Source: Agromyces cerinus (GTDB lineage: Bacteria > Actinomycetota > Actinomycetes > Actinomycetales > Microbacteriaceae). From it: DNA of 64,000 nucleotides. The DNA is taken from assembly GCF_016907835.1 (NCBI RefSeq), contig NZ_JAFBCT010000001.1:868001-932000 (forward strand), in the 5' to 3' direction. A program made the translations under genes and the position numbers. Shown here piece by piece: positions 1 through 10,572 of this stretch; position 1 is the first letter of the stretch; the number at the start of each line of letters is the position of its first letter. The notes under the pieces were generated by a model, which saw nothing but the letters and a program-made list of their open reading frames with translations, was not told the DNA's origin and ran no database searches.

Positions 1-296
1 GCAGCGTCCCCGTCATCGACGAATTCGAACCGCATGTCGACGACGACGAGGTGTACACACCGGTCGTCATCCGGCGCAAGGTCTTCGCGGCGACGCCCAT
101 GACCGTCGACGACGCGCTCTACTTCATGGAACTCGTGGGGCACGACTTCTACCTCTTCGTGGACGCGGAGTCGGGTCGACCGAGCGTCGTCTACCGGCGA
201 AAGGGCTGGGACTACGGGGTCATCGGCCTCGACGAGCGGGCCGAGGGGCGCTCGCCGGAGACCTCGCCGGTCGAGCTGCAGCGCGTCACCGCGTGA
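1..296 (+). CDS. hpf: Ribosome hibernation promoting factor, C-terminal part (5' truncated)
   Basis: The frame is open from the window edge to TGA at 294-296, so only about the last 97 residues are present. The visible part matches the C-terminal domain of long-form HPF: VIRRKVFAATPMTVDDAL is followed by a conserved MELVGHDFYLFVD stretch and VVYRRKGWDYGVI. In long HPF this domain drives 100S ribosome dimerisation, while the missing N-terminal domain binds the 30S decoding region. A long hpf directly upstream of secA is a common actinobacterial arrangement and supports the call. About 190 bases separate it from secA, so the two are probably transcribed separately or loosely coupled. Confidence 0.9.
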   Translation, partial: SVPVIDEFEPHVDDDEVYTPVVIRRKVFAATPMTVDDALYFMELVGHDFYLFVDAESGRPSVVYRRKGWDYGVIGLDERAEGRSPETSPVELQRVTA

Positions 297-486
297 CGAC
301 GACCACCTGAGTCGTTGCGCTCACCGACCCCGCCGGGCGGTTCGGCTCCGGCCGGGCGTTCGACGGGGTCGGGAAGGCGCAGCTCGTTCACCGCTAGCAT
401 GGCTAAGATAGCCGTCTGCAAGGCGGCAGCGGGCGTGCCCGGACTCCATCCGCGGCCGTGCGCCCAACGACAACAGGAGAACATTC

Positions 487-3273
<2,787 letters not shown>

Positions 3274-3284
3274 CACCCGTCGAC

Positions 3285-3322
3285 GAGACCCCGGTCGGTG
3301 CGATTGCACCGGCCGGGGTCTC
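3285..3322 (+). terminator. Intrinsic-type terminator after secA
   Basis: A 17-bp stem (3285-3301 with 3306-3322; one G-T pair) closes a GATT tetraloop 11 bases after the secA stop. The tract after it is TCGC rather than poly-T, as is usual in high-GC actinobacteria. The remaining bases to 3418 show no gene. Confidence 0.8.
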
Positions 3323-3418
3323 TCGCATGCGGGCGCCGCGCCGGGCGGAGGCGAGGACGCGCTGTGCCGAGGGTACGGAGCGGACTCGGTACCTCGGGGT
3401 GCGCTCAGCGCAGTGGAA

Positions 3419-3871
3419 TCAGAGCACGCCGATCGCGCTCGCGCGCCAGCGTTGGTCGAAGCCCTCGATGCGGATCGCGACAGCTCGAGAGCGGGCCCGC
3501 TGGTGCACCATCACGACGGCCTCGATGACGCCGTCGGTCGGCTCGTACATGTGAACCCGCCCGACTGAGAATGCGGGCCGCTGCGGGGCCTGACCCTTGG
3601 CGCGTCGGGCACGGGCCGCGAGCACGACCCGCTTCGAGAGGTTGCGGTAGACGTCGTCGTCGACCCACCTCGCGAGCTGCTCGAGATCTCGGGCACCCGC
3701 GAGCGCCTCGATGATGCAATGGGTGAGGCTGCGCAGGAGCGGCTCGGGGTCGGGCAGTTCGGTGCGGCGTGCGGGTTGCCGGGCGAAGAACTCGTCGTCG
3801 TCACCGAGCAGGCGCGCCGTCGAGCTGCGATTCACGGCGGTTCGGGCGCCGATCGCGTCGCGTGCGGTCAT
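3419..3871 (-). CDS. Rv3235-family conserved protein
   Basis: 150 residues. The compact C-terminal half is of the type seen in the actinobacterial Rv3235 family, which in Mycobacterium lies close to secA1 (Rv3240). Its function is unknown. The N-terminal 45 residues are charged and probably disordered. The rest (LARWVDDDVYRNLSKRVVLA, then GRVHMYEPTDGVIEA) looks like a small alpha/beta domain ending in a WRASAIGVL-type strand. There is no signal peptide or membrane segment, so it is probably cytoplasmic. The ATG start is preceded by GGAG on the minus strand. It is convergent with secA. The family assignment rests on similarity by eye and location. Confidence 0.7.
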   Translation of the reverse strand: MTARDAIGARTAVNRSSTARLLGDDDEFFARQPARRTELPDPEPLLRSLTHCIIEALAGARDLEQLARWVDDDVYRNLSKRVVLAARARRAKGQAPQRPAFSVGRVHMYEPTDGVIEAVVMVHQRARSRAVAIRIEGFDQRWRASAIGVL

Positions 3872-4008
3872 CTGTGCTCCATGGGGGAGGAGTGGCTCGC
3901 AGGGCCTCTCGACCGAGCGACAGGATCACCCCCGAGTGGGGGACATCGGGTGATTCCTGTGTGAACCGTAGGTGAGTCTCCGGATCGGTGTCAAGCGATT
4001 TCCCCGCC

Positions 4009-4055
4009 TGTGGATAACGTTTCGGAATCGGGAGGTCGCCATGTAGCGTCGCTGC
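4009..4055 (+). promoter_or_regulatory. DnaA-box-like TGTGGATAAC and leaderless -10 for the 4056 gene
   Basis: TGTGGATAAC at 4009-4018 contains the 9-mer TGTGGATAA, the complement of the classical DnaA box TTATCCACA. TAGCGT at 4044-4049 fits TAnnnT and lies 6 nt before ATG 4056, the geometry of a leaderless transcript. The same decamer recurs at 4998 and 15855. Confidence 0.55.
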
Positions 4056-4655
4056 ATGCGCTGGGACCTGCTCTTCGACGACCTCGAGTCGCAGATCGAT
4101 CAGGAGCAGCGCGACGAGGAGCGGGCGCTCGCGATCGAGGAGGAGCGCCTCCGCCTCAGCCGACTGACCCTGCGCGACCGACTCTCGGGGATCGCGCGAT
4201 CCGACCCCGACGACCCCGGCGCCTTCGTACGGATCGAGCTGCACGGCGGGCGGATCCTCTCGCTCCGCCCGCAGGCCTTCGGCCGCGACTGGGTCAGCGG
4301 CCGGTCGGCCGAACCCGCGAGCAAGCTGCTCCACTGCGTCGTGCCCATCGCGGCGATCGCGGCGGTGCTCCCCACTCGGGCGCAGTTGGAGCCGAGCCTC
4401 GAGCCGGTGCCCGAGGCATCCGCTCGCATCGCCGAACGCATCGGCCTGCCCTTCGTGCTCCGCGACCTCTGTCGTCGGCGAACCCCCGTGCGCGTCAGCA
4501 CCATCGATGGAGAGTGCCACGGCACCATCGACCGGGTCGCACGGGACCATCTCGACCTGGCGCTGCACGACGCCGACCGGCCGCGCCGCGACAGCGCGGT
4601 GCACGGGTATCGCATCGTGCCGCTCTCGCGGCTCCTGGTCGTCGACTTCCGCTGA
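4056..4655 (+). CDS. Conserved hypothetical protein, about 199 residues
   Basis: Function not recognised. The N-terminus (about residues 1-50) is a highly charged, probably coiled-coil helix rich in Glu, Arg and Asp: LESQIDQEQRDEERALAIEE. After it comes a beta-rich region, GAFVRIELHGGRILSLRPQAFGRDW. The last third, VRVSTIDGECHGTIDRVARDHLDLALHDA, resembles an Sm-like or barrel-type strand pattern but is not diagnostic. There are no membrane segments. The start is chosen because a -10 hexamer lies 6 nt upstream with no Shine-Dalgarno, suggesting a leaderless mRNA. The gene is convergent with the small HTH gene that follows. It is probably a lineage-conserved Microbacteriaceae gene. Confidence 0.7.
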   Translation: MRWDLLFDDLESQIDQEQRDEERALAIEEERLRLSRLTLRDRLSGIARSDPDDPGAFVRIELHGGRILSLRPQAFGRDWVSGRSAEPASKLLHCVVPIAAIAAVLPTRAQLEPSLEPVPEASARIAERIGLPFVLRDLCRRRTPVRVSTIDGECHGTIDRVARDHLDLALHDADRPRRDSAVHGYRIVPLSRLLVVDFR

Positions 4656-4664
4656 CAGACCCCG

Positions 4665-4958
4665 TCAGTCGACCGGCCGGAGTCGCCCGGTGCGGGCGCC
4701 CGAGAGCTCGGCGATGTTCGAGAACTCACCCTGGTTCCAGGCCGAGAACTTTCGCGTCTCCTCGTACTGGAGCTCGATCCAGACCTCGAGCTGCAGCCGC
4801 TCGATGCGCCATGGCCCCGCGGTGCCGACGCGGATCGCGGGCAGCTCACCGGATCGGATCAGCTCGTCGACCGCCGCGACGTCGACGGCGAGGATCTCGG
4901 CCGCGTCTGCGAGCGTGAGGAACCGGCCGATCTCGTCGCCCGAACCTGGAGAGGTCAT
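4665..4958 (-). CDS. Excisionase-type helix-turn-helix DNA-binding protein
   Basis: 97 residues from ATG 4958. The core FLTLADAAEILAVDVAAVDELIRSGELPAIRVG, followed by WRIERLQLEVWIE, is the MerR/excisionase-like HTH signature: helix, turn, recognition helix, then a wing with a conserved Trp-Arg. Such proteins bind DNA as small transcription factors in many actinobacteria, and there is no phage context here. A longer open frame extends upstream to 5090, but the extra residues are Arg/Ser/Pro-rich and cross the regulatory region of the divergent SAF gene, so the short form is preferred. It lies head-to-head with the SAF-domain pilus gene and could regulate it; this is inference from position. 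Confidence 0.7.
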   Translation of the reverse strand: MTSPGSGDEIGRFLTLADAAEILAVDVAAVDELIRSGELPAIRVGTAGPWRIERLQLEVWIELQYEETRKFSAWNQGEFSNIAELSGARTGRLRPVD

Positions 4959-4996
4959 GTCTTGATTATCGACCGGTCGCGGGTCGGCCGGGGCGA

Positions 4997-5013
4997 TTGT
5001 GGATAACTTCGGG
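4997..5013 (+). promoter_or_regulatory. 17-mer shared with the tadA upstream region
   Basis: TTGTGGATAACTTCGGG occurs here and again, identically, at 15854-15870. Each copy precedes a Tad pilus segment: ATG 5081 here and ATG 15904 there. It contains the DnaA-box 9-mer TGTGGATAA and a possible -10 hexamer, TAACTT (5004-5009). Whether it is a promoter, an operator or a DnaA site cannot be told from sequence alone. Confidence 0.55.
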
Positions 5014-5080
5014 ACCGTGTCGGTGCTTCGGGTGACGATAGACGCCGGCGCGACCCGGCGCCTCTCCGAAGGGAACCCAC

Positions 5081-5710
5081 ATGACGACACGTCGCGACCG
5101 GGGCGAGCGGGGCGCGGTCCGGCTCGACCCGCGCCTGATCATCGGCATCGTCCTCATCGCCGGGTCGACATTCGGTGTCTGGACCCTCGTGTCGGGACTC
5201 GACGACGGCGTCGAGGTCTACGTCGCCCGTGACACGCTGGCCTCGGGCACGCGCATCCAGGTCGATGACCTCGGCACCGAGTCCGTGCGTCTCGGTGCGA
5301 GCGCACAGCACTATCTGGTGGCGGGGGAGTTCCCCGAGGGCGGGCTCGTCGTGGCACGAACGATCGAGGCCGGCGAGATCGTGCCCGACGCCTCCGTCGA
5401 TGCGACCGACCGCGCCGGACTCGCGACCGTCGTCGTGCCGAGCAGGGGTCCGCTTCCCGCCGACGTCACCTCCGGAACGCGCGTCGACGTCTGGACCGCA
5501 GCCGAGATGGAGGGCGGCGGCTACGAACCGCCCACCGTGCTCGTGGCGGGCGCCGAGATCGCCGGCGTCATCGAGAGCGAGGGAATGGTCTCGTCAGCGG
5601 GCACCTCCGTCGAGGTGCTGGTTCCCCGCGAGAAGGTCGCGGCGCTGCTCGGGGCGCTCGCGTCCGGCGACGCGATCGACCTCGTGCCCGCACGCGCGTC
5701 GGGAGAATGA
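5081..5710 (+). CDS. SAF-domain pilus assembly protein (CpaB/RcpC-like)
   Basis: 209 residues. A short basic N-terminus precedes one membrane helix (about residues 19-40, LIIGIVLIAGSTFGVW). Next is a SAF domain (about 48-125) with VEVYVARDTLASGTRIQVDD and the typical GEIVPDASV. The C-terminal half resembles the CpaB/RcpC domain: PADVTSGTRVDVW, then VLVAGAEIAGV and VLVPREKVAALLGALASGDAIDLV. CpaB-like proteins are periplasmic-side parts of Tad/Flp pilus secretion. GAAGGGA precedes the ATG. The gene ends one base before the CpaE-like gene, so the two form an operon. The rest of the Tad machinery lies at 15.9-20.5 kb. A signal-anchor, not a cleaved peptide, is predicted. Confidence 0.8.
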   Translation: MTTRRDRGERGAVRLDPRLIIGIVLIAGSTFGVWTLVSGLDDGVEVYVARDTLASGTRIQVDDLGTESVRLGASAQHYLVAGEFPEGGLVVARTIEAGEIVPDASVDATDRAGLATVVVPSRGPLPADVTSGTRVDVWTAAEMEGGGYEPPTVLVAGAEIAGVIESEGMVSSAGTSVEVLVPREKVAALLGALASGDAIDLVPARASGE

Positions 5711-5711
5711 C

Positions 5712-6959
5712 ATGGCACGCCTCGCGCTCGCGCTCGACGACACCACCGAGGATCGCATCATCGCCGACATCGTCGAGCACGGTCACGCGATCGTCGCCAG
5801 ACTGGCGGGCTGGCGCGACCTGCTCGAAAGCCTCGACGTGCTCGGCCCCGACGTCGCGCTCGTCGGCGCCGCCCGCGGCACGCTGAGCGCCGAGCTGCTG
5901 GCAGGGTGCGACGAGCGTGGCATCCGACTGATCGCGCTCGCCGCGACCGACGCCGAGCGCGCCCACGCCTCGCAACTCGGACTGCACGAGGTCGTCGACC
6001 ACGAGGCGCCGTGGACCGACATCGAACCCCTTGTGAGCGGGGGAGTCCCGGTGCCGTCGCGCGTGGGGGAGCTGCCCGTGAAGCAGGAGCGCGCGGCATC
6101 CGTCATCGCCGTCTGGGGGCCGGGCGGCGCCCCCGGCCGCAGCACCGTCGCCGTGAACCTCGCCGCGGAGATCGCCGCCGCCGGCCATACCGTCGCGCTC
6201 GTCGACGGCGACCCGTACGGCGGCGCGATCGCGCCGGTGCTCGGCCTGCTCGACGAGGCACCCGGGTTCGCGTCGGCCTGCCGACTGGCCGGCGCAGATG
6301 CGCTCGACCGCGTCGAGCTCGAGCGCATCGCCCAGCGGTACTCCGCACCCCGTGCGGCGTTCAACGTGTTCACGGGCCTCGTCGGGCCGAGTCGGTGGCC
6401 CGAGCTCGCTCGTGACCGGGTGACGGCCGCGATCGAGGCGATGCGGGCTTGGGTCGAGTACGTGGTCGTCGACACGGGCTTCAGCCTCGAACATGACGAG
6501 GAGCTGACGAGCGATCAATTCGCGCCGCGCCGCAATGCAGCGACGTTCGCGGCGCTCGCGGCCGCCGATCGCGTCGTCGCGGTCGGTCTCGCCGACCCGG
6601 TCGGCCTGTCCCGGCTGCTCCGAGGGCACGTCGAGCTCGTCGACCTCGTGGATCCCGATCGGGTCGACGTCGTCGTGAACCGCGTTCGCACGAGCGCGCT
6701 CGGCATCGACGCCCACGCTCAGGTGCGCCAGACGCTGCGCCGGTTCGGCGGACTGAGTGAAGCGACCCTGCTGCCGCACGATTCCAAGGCGACCGATGCC
6801 GCGATCCTCACCGCTCGCACGCTGCGCGACGCCGCGCCCAGGTCCCCGCTGCGCATGGCGATCCGCGACTACGCATTCGAGGCGCTGCTCCCGACGCCCG
6901 AGCCGTCGCGTCGCCGCGGCTTCGCGATTCCGACGCTGCGGCGGGCTGCGACCGGCTGA
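5712..6959 (+). CDS. CpaE/TadZ-like ParA-superfamily protein with atypical Walker A
   Basis: 415 residues from ATG 5712, chosen because the upstream extension overlaps the SAF gene. The N-terminal ~120 residues look like a receiver-like domain, as in CpaE/TadZ. The ParA/MinD-type fold starts near residue 132: VIAVWGPGGAPGRSTVAVNL, then ALVDGDPYGGAIAPVLGL and VEYVVVDTGF. The loop that should read KGGxGKT/S reads PGGAPGRST, so both the signature lysine and the phosphate-binding lysine are replaced (Pro and Arg). The protein probably places or scaffolds the Tad ATPase at the membrane. The family is secure; ATP hydrolysis is doubtful. It forms an operon with the SAF gene. Confidence 0.8.
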   Translation: MARLALALDDTTEDRIIADIVEHGHAIVARLAGWRDLLESLDVLGPDVALVGAARGTLSAELLAGCDERGIRLIALAATDAERAHASQLGLHEVVDHEAPWTDIEPLVSGGVPVPSRVGELPVKQERAASVIAVWGPGGAPGRSTVAVNLAAEIAAAGHTVALVDGDPYGGAIAPVLGLLDEAPGFASACRLAGADALDRVELERIAQRYSAPRAAFNVFTGLVGPSRWPELARDRVTAAIEAMRAWVEYVVVDTGFSLEHDEELTSDQFAPRRNAATFAALAAADRVVAVGLADPVGLSRLLRGHVELVDLVDPDRVDVVVNRVRTSALGIDAHAQVRQTLRRFGGLSEATLLPHDSKATDAAILTARTLRDAAPRSPLRMAIRDYAFEALLPTPEPSRRRGFAIPTLRRAATG

Positions 6960-6975
6960 GACTCCGCCCTGGCAG

Positions 6976-6987
6976 TACGCTTGAACG
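6976..6987 (+). promoter_or_regulatory. Leaderless -10 for the sensor kinase
   Basis: TACGCT at 6976-6981 is followed by 6 nt and then GTG 6988. No Shine-Dalgarno is present. Transcription probably begins at or next to the start codon. Confidence 0.6.
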
Positions 6988-8481
6988 GTGTCGACCCTCA
7001 GTGATCTCGTCCTCGCCCAGGGCCGCAGCAGTCAGGCCGATGTCGACTGGCTGCACATGCTCGTCGGCGACCTGCAGTTGCTCGCCGATCTCGCGTTCGC
7101 CGACATCGTGCTGTGGGTGCCCTCCGGTGACGACGCGTTCGTCGCCGTCGCCCATGCCCGGCCGTCGAGCGCCGCGACGCTCTTCTATCGCGACTTCGTC
7201 GGCCAGGAGATCAAGCCGCAGTGGCGCGAACTCGTGGGCCAGGCCTATTCGACCGCACGCATCGTGGATTCATCCGCCCCCGACTGGTACGAGGAGATGC
7301 CCACCCGCGTGCGCGCCGTGCCCGTCATGCGGCGTCTCACGACGACCGGCACGAGCGTCGCACCCGAACCGGTGGCCGTGATCACTCGGCACACCAACCT
7401 CGGTGCCACGCGCACGCCGAGCCGGCAGGAGCTCACGTTCAACGAGTGCGCCGAAGAGCTCTTCCAGATGATCGCGTCGGGCGACTTCCCCGATCTCGGC
7501 GCTCCGACCGGGCCGCGCCGCGGCGCCCCACGCGCCTCCGACGGCCTCATCCGCCTCGACGTCGACGGCATCACGACGTTCGCGAGCCCGAACGCCCTCT
7601 CCGCGTTCAACCGCATGGGCTTCGACGACGAGCTCGAGGGCGAGTCCCTCGCCGAGGTGACGACCCGGCTGCTCGCCGGCAAGCTCGTCGTCGACGAGTC
7701 GCTCCCGCTCGTCGTGACCGGCCGCGCCCCGTGGCGCACCGACGTCGAGTCGCGCGGTGTCACGGTCTCGCTCCGCGCGATCCCGATCCGGCACCGCGGT
7801 GAGCGCATCGGTGCGATCGTGCTGAGCCGCGACGTCACCGAGCTGCGCCACCAGGAGCAGGAGCTCATCACCAAGGACGCGACGATCCGCGAGATCCACC
7901 ACCGGGTGAAGAACAACCTGCAGACCGTGGCGTCGCTGCTGCGCATCCAGGCGCGTCGCACGCACTCCGACGAGGCGCGGGAGGCGCTCACGCAGGCCAT
8001 GCGCCGCGTCGGTGCGATCGCCGTCGTGCACGACACCCTCTCCGAAGGGCTGTCGCAGAACGTCGACTTCGATGCGGTGTTCGACCGCACACTGCTGCTG
8101 GTCGCCGAGGTCGCTGCAGCGCACAACACGACGGCCCACCCCAAGCGCTCGGGTTCGTTCGGCGTGCTGCCGAGCGAGTACGCGACGCCGCTCGCGCTCG
8201 CGCTGACCGAGCTCGTCACGAACGCCGTCGAGCACGGGCTCGCGGGCCAGGAGGGCGACGTCGAGATCTCGGCCGATCGCTCGCAGACGACGCTGACCGT
8301 GACCGTGCGCGACACCGGCTCCGGCCTGCCCGAGGGCAAGGTCGGCGAGGGGCTCGGCACGCAGATCGTGCGGACCCTCATCCAGGGCGAGCTGAGCGGC
8401 ACGATCGACTGGCACACGGTCGTCGGCCGCGGCACCGAGGTCACGATCGAGGTGCCGCTGCGCTGGATCGCGCCGGCCTGA
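6988..8481 (+). CDS. pdtaS: PdtaS-like sensor histidine kinase (HisKA_2 family)
   Basis: 497 residues, soluble, with no membrane segment. Domains in order are an N-terminal GAF-like sensor (about 1-160), a PAS-like domain (about 185-285), and a HisKA_2 dimerisation/phosphoacceptor helix with EIHHRVKNNLQTVASLLRIQ around residues 302-320. A HATPase domain follows with LTELVTNAVEHGL (N-box) and VRDTGSGLPEG (G1). In mycobacteria PdtaS phosphorylates PdtaR, an ANTAR antiterminator, in a constitutively active cytosolic system; no pdtaR lies in this window. GTG 6988 is supported by the leaderless -10. It is convergent with sigJ, 8 bases apart. Confidence 0.85.
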   Translation: MSTLSDLVLAQGRSSQADVDWLHMLVGDLQLLADLAFADIVLWVPSGDDAFVAVAHARPSSAATLFYRDFVGQEIKPQWRELVGQAYSTARIVDSSAPDWYEEMPTRVRAVPVMRRLTTTGTSVAPEPVAVITRHTNLGATRTPSRQELTFNECAEELFQMIASGDFPDLGAPTGPRRGAPRASDGLIRLDVDGITTFASPNALSAFNRMGFDDELEGESLAEVTTRLLAGKLVVDESLPLVVTGRAPWRTDVESRGVTVSLRAIPIRHRGERIGAIVLSRDVTELRHQEQELITKDATIREIHHRVKNNLQTVASLLRIQARRTHSDEAREALTQAMRRVGAIAVVHDTLSEGLSQNVDFDAVFDRTLLLVAEVAAAHNTTAHPKRSGSFGVLPSEYATPLALALTELVTNAVEHGLAGQEGDVEISADRSQTTLTVTVRDTGSGLPEGKVGEGLGTQIVRTLIQGELSGTIDWHTVVGRGTEVTIEVPLRWIAPA

Positions 8482-8489
8482 TCGAGCTG

Positions 8490-9407
8490 TCACGCCCCGG
8501 CGCGGCCGCCGAAGAGCGCGTAGAGGTCGCCGATCGGCCCGAGATGCGCGAGCTTCTCGGGGTTCAACTGGTTCGCGATGACTTGTGCCGCGCCATCGGC
8601 GAACTCCACCATCAGCACGCTCAGCAGCGCGCCGTCGGGACCGCGGACCCACAGCGCGGGGCTGCCGTTCACGGAACGCAGCTCGAATCGCACGCCGGCC
8701 TGTGCTCCGCGTCGAACGAGTCCGGCGAGGAATCGCGCCACGGCGACCGCGCCGTGCATGGGGTGCTGGATGGCGGGCGCCCGGCCGCCGCCGTCACCGT
8801 AGAACACCACGTCGTCGGCGAGACGTTCGATGAGACCGTCGACGTCGCCCGCCTCGAGCGCGGCGAAGAACGCGTCGGCGAGCGCTGAGTCGCGTTCGTC
8901 GACGCCGTCGAATCGCGGCCGCCGTTCGGCGACGCGGGCCTTCGCCCGGTGCAGGATCTGGCGGCACGCCGCCTCGTCGCGATCGACGATCTCGCCGATG
9001 TCGCGGTAGTCGTACGCGAACACCTCTCGCAACAGGAACACCGCCCGCTCCACGGGGCCGAGTCGCTCGAGCACGGCGAGGAAGGCGAACGAGAGCGTCT
9101 CGTCGCGCTCGATGCGATGGGCGGGATCGGCGTCGTCGTCGGGCAGCGGCTCCGGCATCCAGGGACCGACGTAGACCTCGCGGTTGCGCCGCGCTGAGCG
9201 CAGCACGTCGATGGCGAGCCTCGTCGTGACCGTGACGGCGAAGGCATCGGGATTTCGGATCTCCTCGCCGGCGATCTCCCGTTCGTGCAGGCGCAGGTAG
9301 GCGTCCTGCACGACGTCCTCCGCGTCGGCCACGCTTCCGAGCATGCGATAGGCGATGGAGAACATGAGGGGTCGGAGGGCCTTCTGCGTCTCACCGGTGA
9401 TCGCCAT
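8490..9407 (-). CDS. sigJ: ECF41-type RNA polymerase sigma factor SigJ
   Basis: 305 residues from ATG 9407. Region 2 (RPLMFSIAYRMLGSVADAEDVV, written here as two parts: RPLMFSIAYRML, then GSVADAEDVV, residues 12-33) and region 4 (LGPVERAVFLLREVFAYDY, near 116-134) are clear. A SnoaL-like domain follows (about 175-290). All three ECF41 hallmarks are visible: WMPEPL at 83-88 (family WLPEPL), DGGGR at 205-209 (family DGGGK) and NPEKL at 282-286 (family NPDKL). In this family the C-terminal extension replaces an anti-sigma factor and tunes activity. The divergent neighbour is an epimerase preceded by a matching ECF41 promoter, as expected because ECF41 factors usually control adjacent oxidoreductase/epimerase genes. 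Longer upstream reading is not supported. Confidence 0.93.
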   Translation of the reverse strand: MAITGETQKALRPLMFSIAYRMLGSVADAEDVVQDAYLRLHEREIAGEEIRNPDAFAVTVTTRLAIDVLRSARRNREVYVGPWMPEPLPDDDADPAHRIERDETLSFAFLAVLERLGPVERAVFLLREVFAYDYRDIGEIVDRDEAACRQILHRAKARVAERRPRFDGVDERDSALADAFFAALEAGDVDGLIERLADDVVFYGDGGGRAPAIQHPMHGAVAVARFLAGLVRRGAQAGVRFELRSVNGSPALWVRGPDGALLSVLMVEFADGAAQVIANQLNPEKLAHLGPIGDLYALFGGRAGA

Positions 9408-9457
9408 TCCTCGAGGATGGCACAGCTGACGTCGGGGTCGCAGCGCGTCGGATGCGG

Positions 9458-9484
9458 TGTCACAGATGCGGTGGCATCCTCGTC
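9458..9484 (+). promoter_or_regulatory. ECF41 (SigJ) target promoter
   Basis: TGTCACA at 9458-9464, a 16-nt spacer, and CGTC at 9481-9484 match the known ECF41 consensus (TGTCACA, 16-17 nt, CGTC). It drives the epimerase gene whose ATG is 29 nt downstream. No copy faces sigJ itself. Confidence 0.8.
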
Positions 9485-9512
9485 GGAGGTGGTGAGAGAG
9501 AGGGAGATGGAG

Positions 9513-10448
9513 ATGCGTGTATTCATCGCCGGCGCCACGGGCGCCATCGGAACGAAGCTCGTGCCGCTGCTGCTGGCCGACGGTCACGAGGTGTTCGGCA
9601 CGACGACCGCGCAGGAACGGGTGGCCGCAATCGATGCGACCGGGGCGCACGGTCTCGTGATGGACGGGCTCGACGCGGCATCCGTGCGCGCTGCCGTGCT
9701 GGAGGCTCGGCCCGACGTGATCGTGCACGAGCTGACCGCGCTCGGAGGAGGGGTCTCGGACCTCAAGCACTTCGATCGCACCTTCGCAACGACGAACGAA
9801 CTGCGCACACGAGGCACCGATCACCTGTTGGCCGCGGGTGCCGAGGTGGGCGGCGTGCGCTTCATCGCGCAGAGCTACGCCGGCTGGCCGTACGAACGCA
9901 CCGGCGGTGCGGTGAAGACCGAGGAGGACCCGCTCGACCCCACTCCGACGGCCGCCTCGACGGAGTCGCTCGCCGCGATCCGCTACGTCGAGGAGGCGAC
10001 GGCCGGCGCCGGGGGACTCGCCCTGCGCTACGGGGCGCTGTACGGCCCCGGGCAGGCGCTCGGACGCGGCGGCGAGATGGTGACGATGCTCGAGGCCGGC
10101 AAGCTCCCGCTCGTGGGAGGGGGCACGGGGATCACCTCGTTCTGCCACATCGACGACGCGGCATCCGCGACCGCTGCCGCGGTGCTTCGGGGCGATGCCG
10201 GCGTCTACAACATCGTCGACGACGAACCGGCCACGGTCTCCGAATGGCTGCCGGCGCTCGCCGAGGCGATCGGCGCGAAGCCGCCGATGCACGTGCCGGC
10301 CTGGGTGGCGAAGCCGCTCATCGGCGAACACGGCGTCTCGATGATGACGAAGGCGCGAGGGGCGTCGAACGCGAAGGCGAAGCGCGAACTCGGGTGGACT
10401 CCGAGCTGGCCGAGCTGGCGGGAGGGGTTCCGCGCCGGGCTCGGCTGA
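9513..10448 (+). CDS. NAD-dependent epimerase/dehydratase family protein (SigJ target)
   Basis: 311 residues. An extended-SDR Rossmann fold starts immediately with MRVFIAGATGAIGTKLVPLL (GxTGxIG). It continues with PDVIVHELTALGG and an atypical active-site region: FIAQSYAGWPYERTGGA holds a YxxxR-like element, not the classical YxxxK. LRYGALYGPGQ and FCHIDDAASATAAAVL follow, typical of SDR nucleoside-sugar or cinnamoyl-reductase-like enzymes. The substrate is unknown. ATG 9513 is preferred over the in-frame ATG 9507 because GGAG at 9503-9506 is then properly spaced. This is the oxidoreductase/epimerase partner commonly linked to ECF41 sigma factors. A GC-rich hairpin follows at 10467. Confidence 0.85.
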   Translation: MRVFIAGATGAIGTKLVPLLLADGHEVFGTTTAQERVAAIDATGAHGLVMDGLDAASVRAAVLEARPDVIVHELTALGGGVSDLKHFDRTFATTNELRTRGTDHLLAAGAEVGGVRFIAQSYAGWPYERTGGAVKTEEDPLDPTPTAASTESLAAIRYVEEATAGAGGLALRYGALYGPGQALGRGGEMVTMLEAGKLPLVGGGTGITSFCHIDDAASATAAAVLRGDAGVYNIVDDEPATVSEWLPALAEAIGAKPPMHVPAWVAKPLIGEHGVSMMTKARGASNAKAKRELGWTPSWPSWREGFRAGLG

Positions 10449-10466
10449 GCCGACGAGTTGAGTGCG

Positions 10467-10490
10467 CCCGGCCGGCGTCCCGGCCGGGCC
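10467..10490 (+). terminator. Hairpin after the epimerase gene
   Basis: GCCCGGCCGG (10467-10476) pairs perfectly with CCGGCCGGGC (10481-10490) around a CGTC loop, 18 bases after the stop. There is no T-tract. The rest of the gap holds the next promoter: TACGCT at 10558-10563, 9 nt before ATG 10573. Confidence 0.6.
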
Positions 10491-10572
10491 GCACGGCAGG
10501 CCGCACGGCTGAGAACGCGACTCATTCCTATCTACGGCCGATCGCCGATTCCCGGCCTACGCTGGTTGTGAC

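Noticed and set aside
4009..5013. Possible replication origin from DnaA-box-like TGTGGATAA
   Set aside because: Only one box per site, no dnaA, dnaN or gyrase genes nearby and no AT-rich unwinding region. A regulatory role is more likely.
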